Shown in pieces: positions 9,351 through 18,288 of a stretch of DNA of 64,000 nt. The notes under the pieces are model-generated. The model saw only the letters and a list, made by a program, of their open reading frames with translations. It was not told where the DNA came from and made no database searches. Within the stretch, counting starts at the first letter, position 1; each line of letters opens with the position of its first letter. The position numbers and the translations under genes were made by a program. This DNA is from CBDDEC01 sp965198045 (GTDB lineage Bacteria; Chloroflexota; Dehalococcoidia; UBA2979): positions 62,001 to 126,000 of the forward strand of contig CBDAOL010000010.1 in assembly GCA_965198045.1 (NCBI GenBank). The letters are read 5' to 3'.

Positions 9351-10439
9351 CTACCCCGTCGTATCGGCCAGCGGGTCGCCGAAATCGAGGATGCCGGTGG
9401 CGTCCCAGAACTCCTGCTCCAGGTCGCCGAACCGCTCCTCGTCGATCGGGATGCCGATGATGTCGGCCACTCGGTTGATACCGTCGAACCCGGCGGCGAC
9501 GCTCACCGCGCGCACGAACCCGTCGGCGCCCAGCGCCTCGACGGCGTCGGGACGGAGGGCGTCCAGCGCCGGACGGTCGCGACCGACGACCGCCGAGGCG
9601 AGATCCGACAGCAGCTCGCCGTGGCGGATGCCGCCACCGCCCTCGACGCGCTCGTTCACAGCTCCCAACTCGAAGGTTTCGCCTCGGTCTCGGCCGCTCT
9701 CACGGAGGGCCACTGTGTGGAAGATGGCTCAGTAGAAGCACTCGTTGAGCGCCGACGTGCGAGAGGCGACGAACTCGATCTGCGGCCGTTGCATCTCGTC
9801 CTCCGGCTCCGTCGCCAGCGGCATGTAGTGCGGCGAGAAGAGGCCCCAGAACTCCGCGATCGAGCCGGGCACGAGGGCGAGCGCACGCCCGATGTTCGGC
9901 GCCCAGCGGCCGTCCCACCCCGGCAGCGGATGCTCGTTGTCCATGACGCGCACGCGTGCGCCGATGTCGACGACGCGCTCGTTCAGCTCGCCCGAAGGCT
10001 CACCGTCCTCGGCGGCTGCGAGCGCGCGCGGGCCGTCGCCAAGCGCGGTCGCCAGCGTGTCGGCAATCGTCGAGGTGCCGACCAGCCCGGCGATCTCGAC
10101 GAAGACGGCCTCCGAGACGCCGCCGGCCATGATCTCGTTCGCCCAGCCTTTGGTGAGCCGGCCGGGGTCGGTCATGCCGCGATGGACGAGCTCGACGATC
10201 GCCGCATCGAGGTCGGTCACCGTCGTGTGCTCCCCCTCGACGACGGCGTAGGAGAGCGCGGCGCGGCGCTCGAGGCAGAGTGCGCAGCTGCTTGACGCCC
10301 GCGACTCCTCGACGATCGCCCGTCGCGTCGCGCCGTCGAGGCTCGTTCCGGGCGCGACGAACTGTCGGTACGCGCGGTCGTGCGCGCTGGCGAGGCGCTC
10401 GGGTATCTCGATAGCGGACGGGTCGGCCGAGGTGGTCAT
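9351..10439 (-). CDS. two-module AhpD-like protein with in-frame TGA, probable selenoprotein
   Basis: Reading through TGA 9731-9729 gives one continuous 362-residue frame. The first module carries a C-x-x-C (C52-A-L-C55). The second carries NEC-F-Y-[TGA]-A-I-F-H, so the TGA sits at the second position of the AhpD active-site pattern C-x-x-C-x-x-x-H, and the His is present. AhpD-like proteins reduce peroxides or dithiols in the cytoplasm; versions with selenocysteine at this position are known. A hairpin with a five-base loop starts 17 bases after the TGA. Sequence continues in the same frame to a normal TGA stop at 9351. A plain nonsense mutation of a Cys codon is the alternative. Translation begins at ATG 10439. 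Confidence 0.65.
9692..9711 (-). promoter_or_regulatory. candidate bacterial SECIS hairpin
   Basis: In the transcript, GGCC-CUC pairs with GAG-(C)-GGCC: four plus three base pairs with one bulged C, closing a CGUGA loop. The loop begins 25 nt after the UGA and has G in its first two positions, matching the usual spacing and loop rule for bacterial SECIS elements. The short stem could be coincidental in GC-rich DNA. Confidence 0.45.
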
Positions 10440-10508
10440 CGCGGCTTCGATCTCCTCGTCGTCTCGAACGGCGCGCGCTTGCCGTGCTCGCCCGCAGTCT
10501 AGCGCCCG

Positions 10509-10901
10509 CTAGCCCTCGTCTCGCTGGATCAGCTCGATGCGGACGTTGTCGGGCGCGCGCAGGAAGCAGATGCGGGCCGTGGCGGTCTCGATCGGGCCGT
10601 CGAGGAGTTCAGCGCCCAGCGCCTCCAGCCGCTCGATGTCGGTCTCGAGGTGCTCCGAGTCGAGACCAAAGTGCTCGATGCCCTCGTGCACGCCGGGATC
10701 GCCCGGCGCGAGGGTCTCGCCGGTGCGCGCGCCGGAGATGTTGACGGTCACGCCGTTCTCGGAGCGCGTGACGATGAAGCGGTCGCCGAGGTCGCGGGTG
10801 AAGTCGTTGACGATCTCGAAGTTGAACGCCTGCGCCCACCAGTCGGCGCTCCGGCGGGGGTCGTCCGACTTGATGTGGATGTGGTTGATCGCGAACGGCA
10901 T
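10509..10901 (-). CDS. VOC-family protein
   Basis: A 130-residue VOC module starting at ATG 10901, preceded by AGGAG. Family features include INHIHIKSDDPRRSADWW, HFGLDSEHLE and the C-terminal RICFLRAPDNVRIELIQ. The His near the N-terminus and the terminal Glu would be metal ligands. It is the third VOC protein in 6 kb, next to a nitroreductase-type enzyme, suggesting a catabolic or detoxifying role without a known substrate. Confidence 0.8.
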   Translation of the reverse strand: MPFAINHIHIKSDDPRRSADWWAQAFNFEIVNDFTRDLGDRFIVTRSENGVTVNISGARTGETLAPGDPGVHEGIEHFGLDSEHLETDIERLEALGAELLDGPIETATARICFLRAPDNVRIELIQRDEG

Positions 10902-10974
10902 CGCAGGCTCCTCGCACTCCCGCGCCACGCCTCGGGCGGGCGCGGGAGCATGGTAGAGGCTGCATGCGGCGCCG

Positions 10975-11400
10975 CTAGCGGGGCTCGAGGACCACGACGG
11001 GAATCTCGCGGTTGCCGGCCGACTTCTCGTAGTTCGTAAAGACGTCTCCGGTGACCTGCAACCACGGGTTCCAGATCGCGGCACGCTCGTCGCCCTCGGC
11101 GATGTGGGCGCGCACGTCGCGAGTCTCGGTGCCGATCTCGATCGAGACGTCGGGATGGGCGAGCACGTTGAAGTACCAGTCTGGATGCGTGGTCGCTCCG
11201 GCCTTCGAGCCGAAGACGACGACCCGACCGTAGTCGAGGACGTTCGCGGCCAGCGGATTGACGCGCTCGGCGCCGCTCTTCGCGCCGGTGGTGTGGAGCA
11301 GGACCAGCGTGAAGTTCTCAAACATGCCGCCGACCTTGCCGTCGTTCTCACGGAACTCGGCAATGATGTTGCGGTTCCACTCGTTCGGGTCGTTCGTCAA
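10975..11400 (-). CDS. F420(deazaflavin)-dependent nitroreductase-family protein
   Basis: A 141-residue split-barrel protein of the DDN/PNPOx-like deazaflavin-dependent group. Signatures are LVLLHTTGAKSGAERVNPLA, VVFGSKAGATTHPDWYFNVLAHP and the C-terminal REIPVVVLEP. These enzymes use reduced F420. The start is taken as TTG 11400, after AGGGAGAG; an upstream ATG at 11469 lacks a ribosome site and adds non-family sequence. Its presence, with three LLM proteins, suggests the organism makes F420. Confidence 0.8.
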   Translation of the reverse strand: MTNDPNEWNRNIIAEFRENDGKVGGMFENFTLVLLHTTGAKSGAERVNPLAANVLDYGRVVVFGSKAGATTHPDWYFNVLAHPDVSIEIGTETRDVRAHIAEGDERAAIWNPWLQVTGDVFTNYEKSAGNREIPVVVLEPR

Positions 11401-11527
11401 TCGTCTCTCCCTGCCTGTGTTGTGCGTCTGATGTACCGATCTTAGCGCGAGATCGTCGAGGTTCTGCATTCGCGATCACCGAGGGCGCGCGCTGCTACGC
11501 TGCCGGCGAGTGAGACGAGGAGCGCGC

Positions 11528-11842
11528 GTGCCCGAGCTGGTGACACTGGCGACCGTCGAGGAGGTGCCGCCCGGCGCGATCTACGAGGCTGAGCTGGACG
11601 GCCGTTCACTCCTGGTCGTGAACGTCGAGGGCGACCTGCGGGTCATCGACGCGCTGTGCACACACCTCGACGGGCCGCTCTCGCAGGGCGGGCTCGACGG
11701 CTACACCATCTCGTGCCCGTGGCATGGCAGCTGCTTCGACGTGCGCGACGGGGCGGTGGCCAACCGGCCGGCGAAGACGCCGATCGGCACGTACGAGGTG
11801 GCCGTCGAAGACGGTGAGATTCGAGTCGCGCGACCCGACTGA
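11528..11842 (+). CDS. Rieske-type [2Fe-2S] ferredoxin
   Basis: A 104-residue Rieske domain with both cluster motifs: C-T-H (IDALCTHLDGPLS) and C-P-W-H (ISCPWHGSCFDV). Small soluble Rieske proteins carry electrons to oxygenases or P450s. The GTG at 11528 follows GAGGAG; an earlier GTG at 11510 would overlap that site. It lies 27 bp upstream of a P450 on the same strand and is a likely electron donor for it. Confidence 0.9.
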   Translation: MPELVTLATVEEVPPGAIYEAELDGRSLLVVNVEGDLRVIDALCTHLDGPLSQGGLDGYTISCPWHGSCFDVRDGAVANRPAKTPIGTYEVAVEDGEIRVARPD

Positions 11843-11869
11843 GTCGGTCGGAGCCGCAGGGAGCACGCC

Positions 11870-13030
11870 ATGGCCGAGTTCAAGCCGTTCACTGAGGAGT
11901 GGTTGGACGACCCCTACCCGATGTACCGCACGCTTCGCGACGAGGCGCCAGTGTTCTGGGACGAGGCGCTCGGCCACTGGATCCTGACGCGCTACGACGA
12001 CGTGGTGTCCGTCCTCAAGGACAACGAGCACTTCACGGCCAGCAACCGTCCGCCACAGCGTCGCTGGAACCGGCCAACGATGATGGTCGCCGCCGACCCA
12101 CCGGAACACGCGCGCCTGCGCCGCCCCGCGACCCATCGCTTCACCGCCGGCTCCGCAGAAGCCGCTCGCCCGCGCATCCTCGAGGTCGTCGACGAGCTGC
12201 TCGACGAGGCGGAGGAGGCCGGCGGCGAGATCGATGCGGTCTGGGATTTCGCGCGGCAGCTGCCACGCACGATCATCGCGGAGCTGATGGGCGTGCCGCT
12301 GGAGCCTCGACGGGTGTCGAAGGATGAATACCCGGAACGCGACCGTGGCGAGCCTGCGCCACGGCGATCGGCCGACGAGGAGCCGGTCGAGACGGAGCAG
12401 GATCGCTCCTTCGCCGCTGCGCTCGAGCGACACCAGGCGGAGCTGCAGGACGACGTGCTGCAGGACCTGCTCGCCGCCGAGTCCGGTGGCCAGATGAGCG
12501 CCGAGGAGGTCCTCGACACCGCGACCATTCTGTACGGCGCGGGGCAGGAGACGACCTCGAACATGATCGGCAACGCGCTGCTCGCGCTGTTCCGCCACCC
12601 CGACGAACTCGACCGCCTGCGTAACGGCGAGGTGCCGCTCGACCTCGCGACGGACGAGCTGCTTCGCTTCGATTCGCCAGTCCACACCGTGCGCCGCAAG
12701 GCGTTCGCGGACATCGAGGTCGGGGGCACGACGATCAAGGCCGGCGAGAAGGCGCTCTGCCTGCTGATGGCAGCGAACCACGACCCGGCCGAGTTCGACG
12801 ACCCGGACGAACTGCGCCTCGACCGGCCGGAGAACTACCACATCGCGTTCGGCTCCGGCGTGCACACCTGCCTCGGCGGACTGCTCGCGCGTGCGGAGAC
12901 GCAGGTCGCGATCGGCCGCATCATCGAGCGCTACCCGAACGTGCGGCCCGCAAAGCCAGTCGAGGAGATCCGTCGTTCGGGCAGCCTCGTCATCCGCGGC
13001 GTCGAGGAGCTGCCGATCGTCCTCGGCTAA
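11870..13030 (+). CDS. cytochrome P450
   Basis: A 386-residue soluble P450. It shows the I-helix oxygen-binding region (YGAGQETTSN), the K-helix E-x-x-R (ELLRFDSP), the meander and the heme-binding Cys loop (FGSGVHTCLGG). The N-terminus (DDPYPMYRTLRDEAPVFWD) is typical of bacterial class I P450s. It follows the Rieske ferredoxin gene as a two-gene unit. Residues ~147-180 (PRRVSKDEYPERDRG and on) do not look like a P450 loop; two compensating indels around 12310-12390 are possible. The hydroxylated substrate is unknown. Confidence 0.9.
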   Translation: MAEFKPFTEEWLDDPYPMYRTLRDEAPVFWDEALGHWILTRYDDVVSVLKDNEHFTASNRPPQRRWNRPTMMVAADPPEHARLRRPATHRFTAGSAEAARPRILEVVDELLDEAEEAGGEIDAVWDFARQLPRTIIAELMGVPLEPRRVSKDEYPERDRGEPAPRRSADEEPVETEQDRSFAAALERHQAELQDDVLQDLLAAESGGQMSAEEVLDTATILYGAGQETTSNMIGNALLALFRHPDELDRLRNGEVPLDLATDELLRFDSPVHTVRRKAFADIEVGGTTIKAGEKALCLLMAANHDPAEFDDPDELRLDRPENYHIAFGSGVHTCLGGLLARAETQVAIGRIIERYPNVRPAKPVEEIRRSGSLVIRGVEELPIVLG

Positions 13031-13145
13031 CCCCGAATTCGACAGAATCCGCGCGGACGCGCGCACACGCGCCTTCACTTGAGCGCTACTATCCCCTCAT
13101 TACGGGCGTGCTGGAGAGCGCGTGCGTGGCGACCGGAGGGACACC

Positions 13146-14779
13146 ATGAGTGAGCCGCGCAATTACTGGCAGCGAACAGTCTCGAGGCGCGCCGCTCTCA
13201 GAGGGGCCGCCGTGGGCGGCGCCGGACTCGTCGGCGCCGCGCTGATCGGCTGTGGCGGCGACGACGACGACGATGACTCGGACGGTGGCGGGGTTGCCCC
13301 GCCGCCGCACCCACCCAGGCTGCCTCGAGCGGTGGTCCGTCCGCCGGCGGCATCCTGCGCCAGGTCACGCAGACGCAGGCGCCGCACTTCAGCCCATTGC
13401 ACTCGGGCGCGGAAGCCTCGCTCACGCCGACGTGGCGTCGCGCCACCGGGTACTACGACTACGGCTGGGGCTTCCGCGAGTCGGACGACCCGACCCGTCA
13501 GTTCTTCCTGCGGGCGGTCGAATCGATCGAGCAGCCCTCCGACACCGAGTTCGTCGTCCGGCTCGCCTCGGCGCGGTTCCACAACCAGCCTGCCAACGAC
13601 TTCAACGACGAGGTCGGACAGCGCGAGATCGACTCGGAGGACCTGACGGAGCTGCTCGACTTCGTCAAGGTGCCGCCGGCCTCGCTCGTGCAGCGCCTGA
13701 CGGACGACCTGACGGTCGAAGCGATCGATGCGAAGACGCTCCGCTACCGCCTGACCCAGCCATACGCCTTCGTCTACGAGGCCGGGAACCCGATCTTCCT
13801 GCCGAAGGAGCTTCTGGACGAGAGCATCCTGAAGACGCAGCCACCGCTCGGCACCGGGCCCTACATGTACAAGTCGCACACGCTCGGTTCGATCGAGGAG
13901 GCGGTGCGCAACCCGGATTACTTCGTCAAGGACCGTCCCTACCTCGACGGTAAGAAGATCACGACGGTGCCGGACTCCGCTGCCGTCGAGGCGGCGTTCC
14001 TCGCCGGGCAGATCGACCACATGGGGTTCGACAACGTGCGGCAGCGCGACGCAGTCGTCGACGCGCTCGGTGACGATATCAACCCTCGCGACTACCCAAG
14101 CTCGAGCGGCATGGCGCTGCTGCTGAACATCAGGCGTCAGCCGTTCACCGACATCCGCATCCGCGAGGCCATCCACCGCGCGATCGACGTCCAGCAGGTC
14201 GTCGACAAGATCTTCTTCGGCGACGCGTCACGCTCCTGGGTGTTCGCGGCGGGCCGCCCGGACCGCTTCCCGATTGGGTACGACGCAGTGCACGACCTCG
14301 TCGGGCATGACAAGCAGAAGGCGGCGCAACTCGTCGCAGCAGCGAAGAGCGACGGTGGCTACGACGGCCCCGAACTCGAGTTCATGCTGCCGGCGGAGAC
14401 GCAGACGTGGGTCGACTCCGGCCGCTTCATGGCGGACGACCTCAAGGATGTCGGGCTCAACGTCAAGACGAAGCAGGAGGTGCGCAACATCTACCTGCTG
14501 CGCGCCGGGCCCAAGGACACGGTGAACCTGGACAAGCCATCGGACTTCGACATCACGATGACCGTCTTCCTGTCGTACACCTCCTTCCTCAGCGACTCCG
14601 GCACGTTCTGGAACAACGCCGGCCTCGAGGACGCAGAGATCGACGACCAGGTCGGCGAGGTCTACCTGGCGATCGATCCGGAGGAGCGCGCCGAGCTCTC
14701 GCACGGGCTGGAGCTGCTGATGGCGGAGAAGTACGCCAACTTCGTGCCGGTGCTGACGGGTAACTCGCACGGCGCCTGA
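13146..14779 (+). CDS. Tat-exported oligopeptide-type ABC substrate-binding lipoprotein, frameshifted
   Basis: About 544 residues if one missing base near 13300 is restored. The N-terminus has a twin-arginine signal (SRRAALRGAAVGGAG) and a lipobox (GAALIGC), then an Asp/Gly-rich linker. The mature part is an SBP_bac_5 domain (PLGTGPYMYKSH, IREAIHRAIDVQQVVDKIF). It would capture peptides or similar solutes outside the membrane for the two permeases that follow. GGAGGGA fixes ATG 13146. The break lies in the low-complexity linker, so the mature domain is intact. Confidence 0.85.
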
Positions 14780-14910
14780 TACGCGCACGTGAACGACCTC
14801 GACTTCGAGGACAGTCGCTCCGGCGTCAGTGGTTGGCAGGTGAACATGTGGCTCGACACGTAGCGGTCGAGCCGGTCGAGGAGGCGTGACGAGGCGGCGA
14901 GGGTGGCGGC

Positions 14911-15864
14911 GTGACCGGCATGACGCGCTACGCGGTGCGACGGGTCCTGTTCTTCATCCCGGTGCTGCTGGCGGTGAGCGCCATCACCTTTTTCGGCCTC
15001 TCGCTGATCCCGGGCGACCCGGCGCAGCTCTTCCTACCGATCGATGCCGAGAACGAGGCGATCGAGGAGTGGCGCGTCTCGCGGGGGCTCGACCAGCCCC
15101 TGCTGCGGCGCTATGTCGACTGGCTGGTGGGGATGGTGCAGGGTGACCCGGGACCGGCGCTGGTCTCGGGCGTTCCGATCCACGAGGAGATCGCGCAGCG
15201 CTGGCCGGTCTCATTCCTCGTGCTGGTGTTCTCCTTCACCTTCAGCACGATCCTGGGGCTGCTCTTCGGGACGCTCTCCGCGGTGTTCCAGGACAGCAAG
15301 CTCGACTACTTCGTACGCACGTTCAGTGTGTTCGGCCTGTCGACCCCGTCGTTCTTCACGCTGACGCTGCTGCTGGTGCTGCCGGCGGTGTGGTGGAGCT
15401 ACGCACCGCCGTTCGGCTACGTCCCGTTCTGGGAGGACCCAGCGCGGGCGGCGCGGCAGATCATTCCACCGACGCTCCTGCTGTCGATCGGCGGGGCCGG
15501 CGCGCTGGCGCGCCTCGTACGCAGTTCGCTCCTCGAGGTGCTGCGGCAGGACTACATCACGACGGCCCGCTCGAAGGGGCTGACGGAGCGGGCGGTGCTG
15601 GTCAAGCACGCCATCCGCAACGCCGCAATCCCGCTGCTCACCGTGTTCGGAGGCGTGATCGGCGGCCTGCTCGGCGGTTCTGTGATCCTCGAGAACGTCA
15701 CCGCGCTCCCGGGCCTCGGTCAGTACACGTTCAACGCAGTGATCCAGCGTGACACCAACGTCGTGATGGCGATGACGACGTATTCGGCGGTGCTGCTGGT
15801 GACGTCGCACCTCGTCGTCGACCTGCTGTACGGCTGGGCGGATCCGAGGATTCGCTACCAGTGA
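14911..15864 (+). CDS. ABC transporter permease, DppB/OppB type
   Basis: A 317-residue membrane protein with the DppB layout: an N-terminal helix (RRVLFFIPVLLAVSAITFFG), then SLIPGDPA, and the cytoplasmic EAA loop that docks the ATPase (TTARSKGLTERAVLVKHAIRN). ATG 14920 is an alternative start. The stop overlaps the GTG start of the next permease, so the two are co-translated. With the binding protein it forms a dipeptide/oligopeptide-type importer. Confidence 0.9.
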   Translation: MTGMTRYAVRRVLFFIPVLLAVSAITFFGLSLIPGDPAQLFLPIDAENEAIEEWRVSRGLDQPLLRRYVDWLVGMVQGDPGPALVSGVPIHEEIAQRWPVSFLVLVFSFTFSTILGLLFGTLSAVFQDSKLDYFVRTFSVFGLSTPSFFTLTLLLVLPAVWWSYAPPFGYVPFWEDPARAARQIIPPTLLLSIGGAGALARLVRSSLLEVLRQDYITTARSKGLTERAVLVKHAIRNAAIPLLTVFGGVIGGLLGGSVILENVTALPGLGQYTFNAVIQRDTNVVMAMTTYSAVLLVTSHLVVDLLYGWADPRIRYQ

Positions 15865-16790
15865 GCGACCTGACGCTGCGGGTCGAAGCCCAGACGAGGC
15901 GTTCACGCCTCGGCATCGTGCGTCAGCTGCTGCGCTACGCGCGGCGGCGACCGCTGGGTGCGGTCTCGGGTCTGCTCGTAGTGGCGTTCTTCGTGACGGC
16001 CATCATCGCGCCCTGGATCGCGCCCTACGACCCGCGCGAGAGCGTCGCGGACCCGTTGCAGGCGCCGAGCTGGGACCACTGGCTGGGCACCAACGCGATC
16101 GGCGAGGACGTGCTGAGCCGCACCCTCGTCGGGTCGCAGATCTCGCTGGCGATCGGGTTCACGGTGACGGCGATCGGGATCGTGCTCACCACCGCGCTCG
16201 GGCTGCTCGCTGGGTACTTCCTCGGGCCGGTCGACTACATCATCCAGCGCTCCGGCGAGATCTGGACGGCATTTCCGGAGCTGATCGCGCTGCTCCTGAT
16301 CGTCTCGATCTTTGGCGCACCCAGCACCGAGGGAGGCAGTCTCATCACCATCGTCTGGGACATGCGGAACCTCGTCTTCGCCTTCTCGATCGGCGCCATC
16401 TTCGGCGGCTCGCGCATCATTCGAGGGGTCGCGATCCAGCTGCGCAACTCCGACTATGTGCTCGCCGCGCGGGCGATGGGCGCCAGCAACCGCCGCATCC
16501 TCTTCCGCCACCTGCTGCCCAACGTCATGCACTTCGTCATCCTCGGCGCCAGCCTGGGCATCGGCGGCATCATCCTGGGCGAAGCGGCGCTCAGCTTCCT
16601 CGGCCTGGGCGTCGCGCCGGGCACGCCCTCGTGGGGGCAGGACCTGAGCGGCAGCAACCGCACCTACTTCCGCGAGGCGATCTGGATGGTGCTGGCGCCC
16701 GGCGGCGCGATCACCCTCACCGTGCTCTCGCTCAACCTCTTCGGCGACGCGCTCCGCGACCTGCTCGACCCACGCCTGCGCGGCGGCTAA
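15861..16790 (+). CDS. ABC transporter permease, DppC/OppC type
   Basis: A 309-residue partner permease with the OppC N-terminal domain (RRRPLGAVSGLLVVAFFVTA, APYDPRE, HWLGTNAIGEDVLSR) and EAA loop (AARAMGASNRRILFRHLLPN). It starts at GTG 15861, overlapping the previous stop by four bases. No ATP-binding subunits (DppD/DppF) follow, so the importer must borrow ATPases encoded elsewhere. Confidence 0.9.
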   Translation: MSDLTLRVEAQTRRSRLGIVRQLLRYARRRPLGAVSGLLVVAFFVTAIIAPWIAPYDPRESVADPLQAPSWDHWLGTNAIGEDVLSRTLVGSQISLAIGFTVTAIGIVLTTALGLLAGYFLGPVDYIIQRSGEIWTAFPELIALLLIVSIFGAPSTEGGSLITIVWDMRNLVFAFSIGAIFGGSRIIRGVAIQLRNSDYVLAARAMGASNRRILFRHLLPNVMHFVILGASLGIGGIILGEAALSFLGLGVAPGTPSWGQDLSGSNRTYFREAIWMVLAPGGAITLTVLSLNLFGDALRDLLDPRLRGG

Positions 16791-16869
16791 CCCTCGAGGC
16801 CTCGCGGAGCTCCATCACGCGCGTGGCCCGTCCTGCTAGCCTCGCGCAGACGTGACGAGGGGGTGCGAG

Positions 16870-18160
16870 ATGCCTGGGATGCTCGAAGGCGTGACCATCG
16901 TCGACCTGACAGGCGCGCTGGCGGGACCGGGCGGCACGATGCTGCTGGCCGAGATGGGCGCGAACGTGATCCACGTCGAGGCTCCGCCGACGGCGGTGCA
17001 GGGGCCGAACGACGACGGCGCGGGACGCGCCCGCACGTTGCTGCAGCAGATGCGCAGCAAGCGCAGCATCGCCCTCGACCTGACGACCGCCGAGGGGCGT
17101 GAGCTGGTCTACGAGTTCACCCGCGACGCCGACGCCTTCTACCACAACATGCGCTACGGCGTGCCCGAGCGGCTCGGGATGGACTACGAGACCATCCGCG
17201 CCATCAACCTCTCGATCGTCTACACGGAGGTCACGGCGAACGGGCTGGTGGGACCGGACAAGCATCGCGTGGCGTACGACATGGTGGCTCAGGCCGGTGC
17301 AGGCGACATGACCGCGAGCTACCTCGACCCGTCGCTGCCGCTCGTGCAGCCGAACCCTGTGGCGGATGTGACGACGACGGTGCTGGGCGCGCTCGGCACG
17401 CTCGCCGCCCTCTGGCACCGACGCGAGACGGGCGAGGGGCAGCGCGTGGCCACATCTCTGCTCGACGGCGCCGTGCTGCAGAACATGCTGCGGCTGCTGA
17501 TGGTGGAGCAGAGCGACCGCGAGTGGGTGGACGCCTCCCTCGACGCCGCGCGCGCCCTCGGGCAGTCCGAGGACGGTCGTTTCGTCGACGTATTGAACGT
17601 GACGGCGACGTCGCTCGGGGGCATCCAGATGGATCGCGACTACGGGGTGCCGGTCCCCGAACTCACCGCGGAGGTCTACTACCGCTGCTACCGCACCTCG
17701 GACGGCTGGGTCGCCATCGGCTCCCTCGGCGGCACTCAGGCGCGCTTCGACGCGGTGATGGAGCTGAATGACCCGCGCTTCCACGAGAGCGACGAGGACC
17801 CGGCCGACGCCACCGTCCGCATGCGCCAGCAGTGCGAGGCGATGTTCCTGACGAAGACGGCCGCCGAGTGGTTGGCCATCCTCGATGAGCACGCCATCCC
17901 CTGCGGCCCCGTCCGCAACACCCTCGACCTGTTCGAAGATGAGCACATCTGGGCCAACGGGATGATGGTGAGCTACGACGACGACGACGACGACGTCGGC
18001 GAGATGAGGATTGATCGGCCACCCGCTCCACTTCGAACGCACGCCGATGACTGTTGGCCGCTCGCCGCGCGTCGGCGAGAACGGCGACGAGCTCCTCGCC
18101 GAACTCGGCAAGACGGAGGCGGAGATCGCAGCACTGCGCGAGGCGGGCGTTGTCTGCTAA
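16870..18160 (+). CDS. CaiB/BaiF (family III) CoA-transferase, C-terminal frameshift
   Basis: A family III CoA-transferase of about 429 residues (GVTIVDLTGALAGPGGTMLLAE, VTANGLVGPDKHRVAYDMVAQAGAG with the likely catalytic Asp in YDM, and HAIPCGPVRNTLDLFEDEH). These enzymes move CoA between acids. One extra base near 18012 shifts the last ~50 codons; the corrected frame reads GHPLHFERTPMTVG... to TAA 18160 and matches the paralogue at 55835, which proves the shift. A run of Asp codons (YDDDDDDV) just before it replaces FDDPYV of the paralogue. Confidence 0.85.
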
Positions 18161-18213
18161 CCGTTGGCGCGCCCTGCTTGACGCCGAGGGGTTGAGCGGG
18201 GCACTACACTCCT

Positions 18214-18269
18214 CGCAGCCGCGCAGCCGCGCAGCCGCGCAGCCGCGCAGCCGTGCAGCCGCGCAGCGG
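18214..18269. repeat. 8-bp tandem repeat, seven units
   Basis: Unit CGCAGCCG repeated seven times, the sixth starting with T and the last ending CGG. It lies in the 128-bp gap between the CoA-transferase stop and the start of the LLM monooxygenase, 20 bp before its ATG, where copy changes would alter leader length. Confidence 0.85.
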
Positions 18270-18288
18270 TGATGTGAGAGGGGGCCCG

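Noticed and set aside
11606..13078. 490-codon minus-strand frame over the Rieske and P450 genes
   Set aside because: Shadow of two well-supported plus-strand genes; the translation is Arg/Val/His-rich with no motif.
18214..18269. CRISPR or DnaA-box cluster
   Set aside because: Contiguous GC-rich 8-mers without spacers and without DnaA-box similarity.
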